Assembly: GCA_015068845.1 (NCBI GenBank)
Contig: SVJR01000001.1
Coordinates: 1-64,000 of the forward strand
From: Oscillospiraceae bacterium
GTDB lineage: Bacteria > Bacillota > Clostridia > Monoglobales > Monoglobaceae
Direction: 5' to 3'
Length of the DNA: 64,000 nt
In this document: positions 8,111 to 18,738 of the stretch, in pieces
How positions within the stretch are numbered: the stretch's first letter is position 1
How the letters are laid out: each line of letters starts with the position of its first letter
Program-made: the position numbers and the translations under genes
The notes under the pieces: model-generated
The model's input: the letters and a program-made list of their open reading frames with translations, nothing else
The model's database searches: none
What the model was told of the DNA's origin: nothing

Positions 8111-10003
8111 TTAATGAAGCTTAACTGTGCTCTTTTGCTGAGATACACCGTCGTGGAAAATTTCAACCTCTACGGTGCTTGATGTTCCCTCAAGGCGAAC
8201 CACATCACTGGTGCCCTGGGCAAGATTTTCGCTGTATACGTTCGAACCGTTTACATTTACCTGAACCAAAGCGCTGGCTTTGTTCTTGGGACCGTAAAGA
8301 GTGAGCATTGTGCTCTTTTTCTGAACCGGAGGCTTGGGTTCTTCCGGAGTTTCTGTTGTGCCGGAATTGCCGCCGCTCGGTTTATTATCATTGGTTGCAG
8401 GCTTATCTTCGCCTTCATCCGGTTCATTCTCCTCCGGGCCTTTGCTTACATAGAAGGTAATTTTGTCACCCTTTTTAACCGTTGCACCCGCCTGAGGTTC
8501 CTGACTGATTATCGAGCCGGTCGGGATTGTGTCGCTGAATTCTTCCACAAATTCTGCACGGAGGCCAAGATTTTCCATCTCAAGTTCTACATTTCTGGAA
8601 TCCTTATATCTTGTATAGCTTTTCAGTATTATCTCGGAGCTTCCTGCACTGATTTCGACTGTAATTACAACTACATCCTTCTTTTTAACCTTGCTTCCGC
8701 CCTCTGGGTCCTGGCTGAGGATTGTGCCTTGCTTCAGGCTGTTTTCAACCTCTTTGCCCTTAATGATGTTGAACCGGTACTCTGCGTCTTCATTGTCGAT
8801 ATTTACATACTTTTCAACCGCTTCCTCATAGAGCATACCTTCGAGATCGGGAATATCAACCGTTTTGCTACCCATGAGCATTCCGCCTATGCCGGTAATC
8901 GACAAAAACGCAACCGAAATCAGGAGAATTACAGCCACCGCACAAGCAATTGCGATGGTAATCACTCGTTTTTCCTTTTTTCTGTCGATGTCCGCAGCTT
9001 TGCGTTTTGCCGGCTTCTTTACATCTTTTTTAGTTGTTTTAACCTCTTTGGGAGGCTCTTCCTCCACAATTTCAATCTTTTCAATTGTTTCAAGCTTAAC
9101 TGCAGGCATTTTTTTGGTAGCGCCCATATCCTCTGCCGGATTTTCTGCGGGTTCCGGAACTTTCACCACTTCACGGCTGGGGTCATTCAAAACGCTTTCA
9201 AGGTCCGCTGCCATTTCTGCCGCAGTTTTGTATCTGGACGAAACCTCTTTTGTTATAGCTTTAAGCACAATACGCTCCAGTACAAGAGGAATACTGAGAT
9301 TTTTCTCTCTGGGAGGCACTGGTTTTTCCTGAAGATGCATAATTGCAACCGTTACAGGTCGATCGCTGTCAAAGGGAACTGTTCCTGTAAGCATCTCATA
9401 CAAAACAATACCAAGCGAATAGATGTCTGAGCGCTCGTCGGTATATCCGCCTCTTGCCTGTTCGGGTGAGATATAATGAACAGAGCCGATTGCGCTGTCC
9501 TCGCAAGTCATTGTTTTTTGAACATTGGCACGGGCAATACCAAAGTCAGTAACCTTAAGCACGCCGTCTTCCTTAATTATTATATTATGGGGCTTGATAT
9601 CACGGTGGATAATTGAATTTTTATGCGCCTGTTCAAGGCCCTGAGCGATCTGGATTGCATAGCCCGCGGCTTCACGCCACGGAAGAATGTGCTTTTCGTC
9701 AATATACTCTTTGAGAGTTACACCCTGAATATATTCCATTACAATATAATGGAGACCGTCCTCGTTGCCAACATCGAATATTGACACGATATTGGGGTGG
9801 GTCAGGCTTGCCGCTGCCTGAGCTTCTACATTGAAGCGACGCACAAATTCGTCATCGTTCTGGAGATCGGGTCTTAAAACCTTTACCGCAACAAAACGGT
9901 TGAGCAGTCTGCACTTTGCTTTGTAAACAACGGCCATTCCGCCGCTTCCTATTTCTTCAAGTATTTCGTAACGGTTCGCAAGAACCTTACCAATTAAAGT
10001 CAT
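8111..10003 (-). CDS. prkC: PASTA-domain Ser/Thr protein kinase
   Basis: IGSGGMAVVYKA, HRDIKPHNI, DFGIAR. Then a TM segment and PASTA repeats. Confidence 0.95.
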   Translation of the reverse strand: MTLIGKVLANRYEILEEIGSGGMAVVYKAKCRLLNRFVAVKVLRPDLQNDDEFVRRFNVEAQAAASLTHPNIVSIFDVGNEDGLHYIVMEYIQGVTLKEYIDEKHILPWREAAGYAIQIAQGLEQAHKNSIIHRDIKPHNIIIKEDGVLKVTDFGIARANVQKTMTCEDSAIGSVHYISPEQARGGYTDERSDIYSLGIVLYEMLTGTVPFDSDRPVTVAIMHLQEKPVPPREKNLSIPLVLERIVLKAITKEVSSRYKTAAEMAADLESVLNDPSREVVKVPEPAENPAEDMGATKKMPAVKLETIEKIEIVEEEPPKEVKTTKKDVKKPAKRKAADIDRKKEKRVITIAIACAVAVILLISVAFLSITGIGGMLMGSKTVDIPDLEGMLYEEAVEKYVNIDNEDAEYRFNIIKGKEVENSLKQGTILSQDPEGGSKVKKKDVVVITVEISAGSSEIILKSYTRYKDSRNVELEMENLGLRAEFVEEFSDTIPTGSIISQEPQAGATVKKGDKITFYVSKGPEENEPDEGEDKPATNDNKPSGGNSGTTETPEEPKPPVQKKSTMLTLYGPKNKASALVQVNVNGSNVYSENLAQGTSDVVRLEGTSSTVEVEIFHDGVSQQKSTVKLH

Positions 10004-10761
10004 ATGTTCTCCTCCTCTTTTTTAAACCGAAGGGCAACAACTGTTATATTATCTACGCCGCCATTTCCGTTTGCCGCATCAATCAGGGCAACTACTGCCT
10101 CTTTCAAATTCTCATATTTATTCACTATGTTCTTGATTTCCTTATCGGTAACCATTTCGTAAAGTCCGTCGCTGCACATAAGGATTGTTTCGCCGCCCAC
10201 GGGTGTGTATTCGTAAAAATCTGCGTCTACATATTCCTCAGTTCCGACAGCTCTGGTTATAATATTTTTGTCCGGATGGTTCCGTGCCTCCTCGGGCGTG
10301 ATTGAACCACTTTTAACAAGCTCCTCAACCACCGAATGGTCAACCGTGATCTTTCTTATCTTTTTTTCGGTCACAACATAGGCACGGCTGTCACCGATAT
10401 TTGCAATTTTAACTCTGCCGTCCTTGACAAGCGACACAACCACCGTTGTTCCCATTCCTGCCTGCTCGCGGTTGTGGAGAGACATTCTGTAAATCTCAGA
10501 ATTCGCAAAATCTATAGCAGAAGCCATATTCTGATTTGTACGCTTCTCGTCCGGCTCGTCAAGTCTGCCAACAAGGTCAAGGGCTATCAGCTCTGCAGCT
10601 CTGGCACTTGCCACCTCGCCGGCGTTGTGTCCGCCCATACCGTCGGCAAGAACCGCAATACCTTGTGGCTTGCCATCATCAAAACCGCATATTACGAAGC
10701 TGTCTTCGTTAAGTTCGCGGTGCCTGCCTATATTTGTCAGGCCACATACTTCAATAAACAT
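10000..10761 (-). CDS. prpC: PP2C-family Ser/Thr phosphatase
   Basis: NEDSF, ADGMGGHNAGE, GDSRAY, CSDGLYEM, GGVDNITVV. Overlaps prkC by 4 nt. Start set at MFIEVCGLTN. Confidence 0.93.
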   Translation of the reverse strand: MFIEVCGLTNIGRHRELNEDSFVICGFDDGKPQGIAVLADGMGGHNAGEVASARAAELIALDLVGRLDEPDEKRTNQNMASAIDFANSEIYRMSLHNREQAGMGTTVVVSLVKDGRVKIANIGDSRAYVVTEKKIRKITVDHSVVEELVKSGSITPEEARNHPDKNIITRAVGTEEYVDADFYEYTPVGGETILMCSDGLYEMVTDKEIKNIVNKYENLKEAVVALIDAANGNGGVDNITVVALRFKKEEENI

Positions 10762-10806
10762 ACTATCATTGCCTTTCTGTCCCTTAATGGAACTGTTTTT
10801 CAATAT

Positions 10807-11850
10807 CTATTCACCGTTTTGCAATTCTATATTCTTTTTCTTCCGCAGCTGTCCGCAGGCGGCATTTATATCACTGCCCATTTCACGGCGGACCGTTGCC
10901 TGTATGCCACGCTTCTCAAGCTGCTTTCTGAACGCCTCGATACGGGCTTTGTCGCCTTTCTCAAATCCGGTTTCCTCGACCTTGTTAACCGGAATGAGGT
11001 TTACATGGCACAGCTTTCCGCAAAGGAGCGTCGCAAGCTCGTCAGCTTCGGTTACAGAATCATTAACGCCTGAAATCAGAGTATATTCAAAGGAAATCCG
11101 TCTGCCTGTCTTTTCTATGTAATAATCGCAGGCTGACAGTACCTCCTCAATGGAATATTTTTTATTAATCGGCATAATTGCCGAGCGTTTTTCGTTGTTG
11201 GGGGCGTGAAGGGAAATCAAAAGCGTTATCTGCAGCTGTCTGTCGGCAAGATCACGCATTTTATCAACAAGACCGCAGGTTGACAACGAAATATGCCGTT
11301 GCCCGATATTCAGTCCGCCGGGGGCATTGACCAGCTCGATAAACTTTAAGACATTATCAAAGTTATCAAGAGGCTCGCCTATACCCATCATAACGATATT
11401 GGAAATCCGCTGTCCCAAATCCTTTTGTACGCAGATTATCTGGCTGAGTAGCTCTCCTGCAGTGAGGTCACGCTCCTTGCCACCAATGGTTGATGCACAA
11501 AACTTACAGCCCATTTTGCAACCAACCTGAGTGGATATACAAATTGTGTAGCCGTACTCGTACTTCATAAGAACGGCTTCAACATAATTTCCATCTTTTA
11601 ATTGTAACAGATACTTACGGGTTTCGTCAATCTTTGAAACAAATTTTTCAGAGATTTTTACCGTGCCAATATCTGCTTCCTCTGAAAGCTTTTGCCGAAG
11701 GTCCTTGGGAAGATTCTTCATATCGTCAAAGCTTTCGGCACCTTTATATAACCATTCGTAAATCTGCTTGCCGCGAAACTTCGGTTGTCCCAGCTTTTGC
11801 ACAAGGGCTTCAAGCTCGCTTAAATTAAGACTTATCAGTTCTGTTTTCAT
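10807..11850 (-). CDS. rlmN: 23S rRNA (adenine-C2) methyltransferase, radical SAM
   Basis: CKMGCKFCAS, GIGEPLDN. Start at MKTELISLN, ATGA overlap with the rsmB stop. Confidence 0.95.
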   Translation of the reverse strand: MKTELISLNLSELEALVQKLGQPKFRGKQIYEWLYKGAESFDDMKNLPKDLRQKLSEEADIGTVKISEKFVSKIDETRKYLLQLKDGNYVEAVLMKYEYGYTICISTQVGCKMGCKFCASTIGGKERDLTAGELLSQIICVQKDLGQRISNIVMMGIGEPLDNFDNVLKFIELVNAPGGLNIGQRHISLSTCGLVDKMRDLADRQLQITLLISLHAPNNEKRSAIMPINKKYSIEEVLSACDYYIEKTGRRISFEYTLISGVNDSVTEADELATLLCGKLCHVNLIPVNKVEETGFEKGDKARIEAFRKQLEKRGIQATVRREMGSDINAACGQLRKKKNIELQNGE

Positions 11851-13181
11851 AATTCCTTCACCATTTTGCAAATATAAAATCCACTTTCGCCCGAATACCC
11901 CGTCAATATCTGTTGCTCGAACACTTTTTTAAATTCGCTATGATTTTTCAAGAATTCCTCTATGCGGAGTCTGTTTTCTTCGGGGAGAATTGTGCAGGTA
12001 CTGTAAACAAGCACGCCGCCGTCTTTGACATATGCTGCCGCAACCTCAAGAATTTTCGCTTGAATATTACAAAGCTCTGCTATATCCAACTCCTTGCGGC
12101 TCCATTTGATATCCGGCTTTTTGTGAATAACCCCAAGACCGGAGCAGGGGACATCAGCAAGAACACGGTCGGCTTTGCCCGCAAGTTCTTCACAAATAGC
12201 CGTGGAGTCGCCCACTTTTGCATCAATTATACTTATACCAAGCCGCTTTGCCGCATTCTTTATCAGGTTTATCTTATGTTCAAATATATCAAAGGAAATA
12301 ACCTTTCCTTCGTTCCCCATTCGCTCTGCTGCTGCACAGCTTTTGCCGCCCGGTGCGGCACACATATCAATAATAAGCTCGTTTTTTTGCGGATCGAGTG
12401 CCTCCACAGCCATTTGCGATGAAATGTTCTGGAGAGAGAAAAGTCCGTCACGGTATGCCGCAGACAGCTCTGCGTTAAATTTACCGTGTAAATACAGGGC
12501 ATTTTCAGCATTCTCAACCTTTTCACATTCCACGCCTTCGGCTTTGAGAATATCAATCAGCTTTGCCGGAGTTGTTTTGAGAGTATTTACACGAACGCAA
12601 ATGCCGTGAGCTTTGCGGTTCTCCGCATAGAGCTCCGCACACTTTTCGGCACCGTATTCCGTAATAAGCTTTTTCGTCATCCATTCGGGATAGGAATATT
12701 CCAAGGACAAGTCCTTTACAGCATCACCCGTTTTGGGGAAGCTGAATTCCTCTATACTTCTTGCCACACTCCTGAGAACACCGTTCACAAACCCTGCGCC
12801 TGCGCCGTGGGAGTATTTTTTTGCAAGCTTGACCGCCTCGTTGCAGGCGGCGCTGTGTGGAATTTTATCCATATAGAAAATCTGGAATACACCCATACGA
12901 AGAATTGCCAGCACCCAAGGCGACATTTTTTTGAGTTTTACCTTTGAAAACTGAGAAATTATATAGTCTACTGCGGTTTTGTTTGATACCACACCATAAA
13001 TAATTTCAGTTACAAGTCCCTTATCCGCCAGGGACATACCGTCAACAGACAAAGCCTGCTTAAGAGCGGCATTTACGTATGCGCTCTGAGTATCTATGCT
13101 ATGTAATGCCCTGAGGGCGGATTCCCGTGCCGTCATTTTTATCTGCTCTTTTCCGTTAATCTCTGTTACCTCGTCCCACAA
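11847..13181 (-). CDS. rsmB: 16S rRNA (cytosine-C5) methyltransferase
   Basis: DMCAAPGGKSCAAAERM, ADVPCSGLGVIHKKPDIKW, VYSTCTILPEEN. Confidence 0.95.
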   Translation of the reverse strand: MWDEVTEINGKEQIKMTARESALRALHSIDTQSAYVNAALKQALSVDGMSLADKGLVTEIIYGVVSNKTAVDYIISQFSKVKLKKMSPWVLAILRMGVFQIFYMDKIPHSAACNEAVKLAKKYSHGAGAGFVNGVLRSVARSIEEFSFPKTGDAVKDLSLEYSYPEWMTKKLITEYGAEKCAELYAENRKAHGICVRVNTLKTTPAKLIDILKAEGVECEKVENAENALYLHGKFNAELSAAYRDGLFSLQNISSQMAVEALDPQKNELIIDMCAAPGGKSCAAAERMGNEGKVISFDIFEHKINLIKNAAKRLGISIIDAKVGDSTAICEELAGKADRVLADVPCSGLGVIHKKPDIKWSRKELDIAELCNIQAKILEVAAAYVKDGGVLVYSTCTILPEENRLRIEEFLKNHSEFKKVFEQQILTGYSGESGFYICKMVKEL

Positions 13182-13863
13182 GTGCGAGAAGCCTTAACAG
13201 GTTTGCAATTGCTACAGCTGCCGATGCAACATAGGTCATTGCCGCAGCGCTGAGTACCTTTTTAGATGCCGCCAGTTCCTCGCCGGCTAAAATCGCATTG
13301 TCGCCCAGAGTTTTTATTGCTCTGTTTGATGCGTTAAACTCCACAGGAAGTGTTATAAGCTGGAACAGTACCACAAGTCCGAACAAAATAACACCGAAGT
13401 TTGCCAGCCCTGAAAAGCTGAGTAAGATTCCAAAAATTGCAAGGGGCCATGCGGCATAGGATGCAATCTGAACCACCGGAACTATGGCGTTTCGAACCTT
13501 AATCGGTGCATAGCCTTCGGCATACTGAACAGCGTGGCCTACCTCGTGCGCGGCAACACCTATTGCCGCAACCGATGTACTGGAATAGGTTGCGTCGGAG
13601 AGCCTGACAACATTTGTTTTGGGGTCAAAATGGTCGGTCAGATTGCCGGCAACCCTTTCAACAATGACATTGCTTAGACCGTTCATATCAAGAATACGGC
13701 GCGCAATTTCCGCACCCGTATAGCCTCGTCTGTTGTTGACGGTTCTGTATTTATTAAAAGTTGTATTAACCTTGCTCTGCGCATACATTGCAAAAATCAA
13801 TGCCGGCATAACAAAAATAATATATGTTATATCAATTCCGTAAAAATATCCAAGACCAAACAT
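13156..13863 (-). CDS. zinc metallopeptidase, YugP-like
   Basis: AAHEVGHAVQYAEGY and membrane segments. Confidence 0.88.
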   Translation of the reverse strand: MFGLGYFYGIDITYIIFVMPALIFAMYAQSKVNTTFNKYRTVNNRRGYTGAEIARRILDMNGLSNVIVERVAGNLTDHFDPKTNVVRLSDATYSSTSVAAIGVAAHEVGHAVQYAEGYAPIKVRNAIVPVVQIASYAAWPLAIFGILLSFSGLANFGVILFGLVVLFQLITLPVEFNASNRAIKTLGDNAILAGEELAASKKVLSAAAMTYVASAAVAIANLLRLLALVGRGNRD

Positions 13864-13878
13864 ATTTCTTTCCCTTTC

Positions 13879-14808
13879 TTATCCAAGAATTTCGCCCTCT
13901 TCAACAGTATGTCCGTTTAAGTAGGCACGAACCTGCATCGCCTTTGAGCCGGCGAACTGTACCTCTGTTGCAAGGATACTAATGCCGTCGCCGCAAAGAA
14001 TTTCGATACCGCTCTCGTTTGCCGCAAGAATCTGACCGGTTTTACCTTTAGCCGCACCCTTGACGGTTGCACGGTAAATTTTCAGCACCTCGCCTTTATA
14101 TAAAGTGTGTGCAATTGGCCAGGAATTCATTCCTGCAATCAGCTTTGAAACAACTCTCGCCGACCTTGACCAGTCGATTTTTGCCGTTTCCTTGCTTATC
14201 ATCGGTGCGTAGCACGATTCATCATCATTTTGTTTTTCGGGCATAATTTCACCCTTCTCTATCCCTTCAATCGTCTTTACCAGCAGTTCTGCACCCATAA
14301 CCATAAGGCGGTCGTGGAGCTCGCTTGCAGTCTCATATTCACCGATTTCGGTTTCAGCCTTAAGCAGCATATCGCCGGTATCAAGGCCCTTTTCCATCAG
14401 CATTGAGGTTATACCGGTTTTTTTCTCACCGTTTATAACCGACCACTGTATCGGGCCTGCACCACGGTACTTGGGAAGAAGTGATGCGTGCATATTGATA
14501 CAGCCGTACTTCGGGAAGTTAAGTATATATTCCGGCAAAATTTTACCATACGCCACCACAACAATCATATCCGGGTTCAACCTTTCCAGTTCCGACTTGA
14601 ACGCAAAGTCCTTCAAGGTTTCGGGCTGGAACACTTCGATCCCTGCTTCCGTTGCCAGTCTTTTAACGGGTGGCGGAGTCAGCTTATAACCTCTGCCCTG
14701 TGGCTTGTCCGGCTGGGTTACAACGCCGCAGACCTCGTGGGCACTTTTAATAAGTATATCAAGACAGGGAACCGCAAAGTCAGGAGTTCCCATAAACAGA
14801 ATTTTCAA
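13879..14808 (-). CDS. fmt: methionyl-tRNA formyltransferase
   Basis: MKILFMGTPDFAVPCL, INMHASLLPKYRGAGPIQW. Confidence 0.97.
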   Translation of the reverse strand: MKILFMGTPDFAVPCLDILIKSAHEVCGVVTQPDKPQGRGYKLTPPPVKRLATEAGIEVFQPETLKDFAFKSELERLNPDMIVVVAYGKILPEYILNFPKYGCINMHASLLPKYRGAGPIQWSVINGEKKTGITSMLMEKGLDTGDMLLKAETEIGEYETASELHDRLMVMGAELLVKTIEGIEKGEIMPEKQNDDESCYAPMISKETAKIDWSRSARVVSKLIAGMNSWPIAHTLYKGEVLKIYRATVKGAAKGKTGQILAANESGIEILCGDGISILATEVQFAGSKAMQVRAYLNGHTVEEGEILG

Positions 14809-14831
14809 ATCAGTTCAGTCCTCTCTGTGAA

Positions 14832-15296
14832 TTACTCTTGGTCTTCAAGCTCTACCCACTCTGTTACAAGGTCCATAAACATATTTCCGTCCAGATGGTC
14901 GGTTTCGTGACAGAAAGCACGGGCAAGAAGTTCCTCCCCCTCATACTCATGCCATTCGCCACGGCGGTCCTGAGCCTTTACCTTGACCTTCATCGGTCTT
15001 GTAACAATGCCGAATTTGCCGGGATAGCTAAGACAGCCCTCGGGGCCGGTCTGCTCGCCCTCGGTTGCTATAATCTCGGGATTGACAAGCTCGTAGGGAC
15101 CGTCGCCGATATCAATGACTGCAACACGGCGCATAACACCGACCTGCGGAGCGGCAAGGCCTGCGCCGCCGGAATCGTAGAGCGTATCAAACAAATCCTC
15201 AATCAGGGTTTCAAGCCTTTCATCAAACTTTTCAACTATTCTGCATTTTTTTGTAAGCACATCGTCACCGTGCTTAACTATATTTCTTATCGCCAT
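14832..15296 (-). CDS. def: peptide deformylase
   Basis: GGAGLAAPQVG, EGCLSYPG, CHETDHLDG. Confidence 0.97.
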   Translation of the reverse strand: MAIRNIVKHGDDVLTKKCRIVEKFDERLETLIEDLFDTLYDSGGAGLAAPQVGVMRRVAVIDIGDGPYELVNPEIIATEGEQTGPEGCLSYPGKFGIVTRPMKVKVKAQDRRGEWHEYEGEELLARAFCHETDHLDGNMFMDLVTEWVELEDQE

Positions 15297-15320
15297 CGTT
15301 TTTACCTCTCTTTTTATTCA

Positions 15321-17558
15321 TCAGTACATATTTATAGGGTTTGTATCAATTGTCAGAAATGTCTTTTTATTGTTCTTTTCGTGCTCCTCATAAATACTCC
15401 GCAAAAAGCCGTGGGAATCATCCTTATTTTTACATTTTAGGAGAATACGGTAACGGTAGTTATTCCGTATTTTTTCAATAGGCGCAGGAGCCGGACCGAG
15501 AATTGAGAAAATGTTTTTGTCGTTCTTCATTTCCTTTTTTATTCTGTCTCCGATTTCCTCCGCACGCTGCTTTACCAAAGCTTCGTCCTCGCCCGTGACC
15601 ATAATATATATTATGTCACAAAACGGGGGATAATTCAACCTTTTTCTTTGTATTATCTCGTTTTTGTAAAAGCCCTCGTAATCGTGAGTTTTTGCAAAAT
15701 TCACTGTTGCATTGAAGGGCTGATAGGTCTGGATTATCGCACGGCCCGGAACATCACCTCTGCCGGCTCTGCCGCAGACCTGAGTGAAAAGCGAAAAGCC
15801 CTTTTCATTGGCACGGAAATCATCAACAGCAAGTGCCGTATCCGCCGCAAGCACACCAACCAATGTCACATCGTGAAAATCAAGGCCTTTTGTTACCATC
15901 TGCGTACCCAGCAGAATATCCGCACCCTCGTTTTTGAACTTATCAAGAATTCGTTCATGGCCGCCTTTTTGTGAGGTTGTATCGGTATCCATACGGAGAA
16001 CCTTTGCCTCGGGAAACAAATTTTTGAGTTCTTCCTCTATCTTCTGTGTACCCGTGCCAAAGTATCTCACATACTTTGAGCCGCATTCGGGACACGCTGT
16101 TACATTCTTCATTGTGTAACCGCAATAGTGGCAAGACAATGAATCCGATTTTTTATGATAAGTCATTGCAATACTGCAATCGGGGCAGTTGATTACCTCA
16201 CCACATTCACGACAGGACACAAAGGTCGAATATCCGCGCCGGTTCAAAAACAGTATTGTCTTTTGACCGATAAACAAGTTCTTTTTTATCTCCGCCTGAA
16301 GGGCAAGGCTGAGCGGTGAGCGGTTTTTGTTTTCAAAAAGCTCGCCACGCATATCCACTATTTTTACCGTTGGCATTGCACCCTCGTTGTAGCGTTTTGT
16401 CATCTCAAACAGGGTATATTCCCCGTTTTTCGCCTTATAGTATTCAGTTACCGAGGGTGTCGCTGATGCTAGAAGCAGAACGCAGTTTGCGTCTTCTGAC
16501 ATTTTTTCTGCGACCTCGATTGCGTGGTATCGGGGAGTTGTTTCGGACTTGTAGCTGTTTTCGTGCTCCTCGTCAAGAATAATTATCCCGATATTTTTCA
16601 TAGGCGCAAAGAGTGCCGACCTTGCACCGACAACCACACGGACCTCGCCTTTTTTGATACGGTTCCACTGGTCGTATCGCTCGCCGTTTGACAGCGCGCT
16701 GTGGATTACCGCGACACGGTTGCCGAATCTGCCGACAAACCTTTGAACCATCTGCGGAGTCAGGGATATTTCGGGCACAAGCATAATTGCGTTCTTTCCC
16801 TTTTCCATTACCCTTTCAATCGCTTGAAGAAACACTTCGGTTTTGCCGCTTCCGGTAACGCCGCGAAGAAGAATTTTGTCGCATTCTTCATTATCTATCC
16901 GGTTATACAGATAATCTATAACCGTTTTCTGCTCCTCGGTAGGGGTATATGCCGTTGTTTTTTCGTATTTTGCTTCGTCGTATGCCTCGCGTACTACCTG
17001 CTCACTTTCCACAGTTATATAGCCTTTGCTTGTAAGGTACCTGACTGCATCGTATGTGCCGCCTTTTTCCTTCACCAGTTTTACAAGCGGAATATTATCC
17101 GTCATTATCAAAGTCTCAAGCACCCTTGCACGGGCGACGGCACGGTTGCGCCTAAACTCTTCTTTAAGTTCAAAGGCAGTATCCCTATCGATTGCAAGGC
17201 GTGCATAGTTCTCGGTTTTTTCGCTGACGCCGGAGATCATACCCGGTGGTGTGGTGAGCCTTATCGCTTGATAGAGTGAACAAAAGTACCTCTGACTTAT
17301 CCAAAGGCAAAGTTTCAGGGTTTCGGGCGGGCAGACCGGCTCCGTTCCTAAAATTTTGCTGACAGCCTTTAAGGCATCAAAATCACTGAACTTGGGCATA
17401 CCAACAACAATGCCTTCCACGCGCTTATTGCGGAAGCCAAACGGGACGAGAACCCGCATACCTATTTGCATTTTGTCCTCGAGACCCTCGGGGACTTCAT
17501 AGTCAAAGGTGCGGTCAATATTCTGTTCCTTGTTGTTGAGAACTACCTTTACAATCAT
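15321..17558 (-). CDS. priA: primosomal protein N' (replication restart helicase)
   Basis: GVTGSGKTEVF, LDEEHE, zinc-binding CRECGEVINCPDC...CHYCGY. Start probably at MIVKVVLNN (17558) rather than 17630. Confidence 0.95.
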   Translation of the reverse strand: MIVKVVLNNKEQNIDRTFDYEVPEGLEDKMQIGMRVLVPFGFRNKRVEGIVVGMPKFSDFDALKAVSKILGTEPVCPPETLKLCLWISQRYFCSLYQAIRLTTPPGMISGVSEKTENYARLAIDRDTAFELKEEFRRNRAVARARVLETLIMTDNIPLVKLVKEKGGTYDAVRYLTSKGYITVESEQVVREAYDEAKYEKTTAYTPTEEQKTVIDYLYNRIDNEECDKILLRGVTGSGKTEVFLQAIERVMEKGKNAIMLVPEISLTPQMVQRFVGRFGNRVAVIHSALSNGERYDQWNRIKKGEVRVVVGARSALFAPMKNIGIIILDEEHENSYKSETTPRYHAIEVAEKMSEDANCVLLLASATPSVTEYYKAKNGEYTLFEMTKRYNEGAMPTVKIVDMRGELFENKNRSPLSLALQAEIKKNLFIGQKTILFLNRRGYSTFVSCRECGEVINCPDCSIAMTYHKKSDSLSCHYCGYTMKNVTACPECGSKYVRYFGTGTQKIEEELKNLFPEAKVLRMDTDTTSQKGGHERILDKFKNEGADILLGTQMVTKGLDFHDVTLVGVLAADTALAVDDFRANEKGFSLFTQVCGRAGRGDVPGRAIIQTYQPFNATVNFAKTHDYEGFYKNEIIQRKRLNYPPFCDIIYIMVTGEDEALVKQRAEEIGDRIKKEMKNDKNIFSILGPAPAPIEKIRNNYRYRILLKCKNKDDSHGFLRSIYEEHEKNNKKTFLTIDTNPINMY

Positions 17559-17633
17559 AAGTTTTTCACTTTCCCGGAATTTACAGATTAATAAGTAAGG
17601 GACTATCTCAAACACAGAGCAGTCCCTCAAGTA

Positions 17634-17879
17634 TTAAAGTTCAGAAGCGTTGTCTGTAACTGCCGGAGCAGGCTCAACGGTCTTTACCTTTGCAACAGCT
17701 TCGATTTTATTCTCGTAAATCTCGTTAACTGCAACTGTAACATCCTTTGAGGTTTCAACCTCGGAAAGCTTCTGTGCGCCTTCAACCAGCTGTCTGGTTC
17801 TCTTGGCTGTTTCTATTACCAGGGCGTATCTGCTGCCTGTCTTTTTTACCAGTTCGGTAATGGGGGGATAAATCATCAT
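17634..17879 (-). CDS. rpoZ: RNA polymerase omega subunit
   Basis: GSRYALVIETAKRTRQLVEGAQ, and position next to gmk. Confidence 0.9.
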   Translation of the reverse strand: MMIYPPITELVKKTGSRYALVIETAKRTRQLVEGAQKLSEVETSKDVTVAVNEIYENKIEAVAKVKTVEPAPAVTDNASEL

Positions 17880-17880
17880 T

Positions 17881-18426
17881 TTACATCTTCTCCTTTTCGC
17901 TTTTCATAATATTTTCTATGTTAATTACCGCAGTATCCAAATCATCATTTACAACGGTATAATCATACTTTTCCATCTGGCTGAGTTCCCAGTCGGCGGC
18001 GGCAATGCGCTTTGAAATTTCCTCGTCGTCTTCGGTGCCCCTGCCTTTAAGTCTCTCAAAAAGAGTGTTTTTGTCGGGCGGTGCAATAAAAATCAAAACT
18101 GCATCCGGGCGTTTTTTCTTTACATCAAGCGCGCCCTGAGCATCAATTTCAAGAATAACGCTTATTCCGTTATTCAGATTTTCCTCAACGGCGGCAACCG
18201 GAGTTCCGTAATAGTTACCGTTATACACAGCCCATTCAAGAAACGCCGTGTCCTCAATCATTTTTTCGAATTCGGGCTTGGATTTGAAGTAATATGTCAC
18301 GCCCTCTGTATCCTCTGTTCTTGGTGTACGGGTTGTTGCAGAGACCGAAAGCTTAATATCGTCATTCCGTGAAAGAATCAGTTTGCAAACTGTCCCTTTA
18401 CCCACGCCCGAAGGTCCCGAAACCAC
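17881..18426 (-). CDS. gmk: guanylate kinase (GTG or upstream ATT start)
   Basis: VVSGPSGVGKGTVCKLIL, SATTRTPR, EGVTYYF. Confidence 0.93.
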   Translation of the reverse strand: MVSGPSGVGKGTVCKLILSRNDDIKLSVSATTRTPRTEDTEGVTYYFKSKPEFEKMIEDTAFLEWAVYNGNYYGTPVAAVEENLNNGISVILEIDAQGALDVKKKRPDAVLIFIAPPDKNTLFERLKGRGTEDDEEISKRIAAADWELSQMEKYDYTVVNDDLDTAVINIENIMKSEKEKM

Positions 18427-18438
18427 AATAGTCTTCCT

Positions 18439-18723
18439 TTATTCTTCATTCTCGATTTCTCCTTCGTCACGGGTTTCAACTGCGTCTTCCTTAACCGCCG
18501 CACGACCTGCAATGGTTTCGGTCTGGATTGCAGACAGAATAATGTGGTCGCTGTCGGTTATAATAACCGCACGGGTGCGTCGGCCGCAGGAGGCATCTAT
18601 CAGAAGGCCTTTGTCGCGGGCGTCCTGCACAATACGCTTAATCGGTGCAGACTCTGGGCTGACAATTGCAACCACTCTGTCGCCCGACACGATATTACCA
18701 AATCCAATATTTATAAGCTTCAT
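18439..18723 (-). CDS. remA: RemA/DUF370 family regulatory protein
   Basis: [44 protein letters not shown]. Confidence 0.93.
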   Translation of the reverse strand: MKLINIGFGNIVSGDRVVAIVSPESAPIKRIVQDARDKGLLIDASCGRRTRAVIITDSDHIILSAIQTETIAGRAAVKEDAVETRDEGEIENEE

Positions 18724-18738
18724 AACTTTTCACCCATC

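Noticed and set aside
8729-9430. Long plus-strand ORFs antisense to prkC (for example 233 aa and 155 aa), and similar ORFs antisense to rsgA (247 aa at 7306-8049), priA, groEL, PFL and others
   Set aside because: They lie opposite well-supported genes, have low-complexity or shadow-frame composition, and show no recognisable domain.
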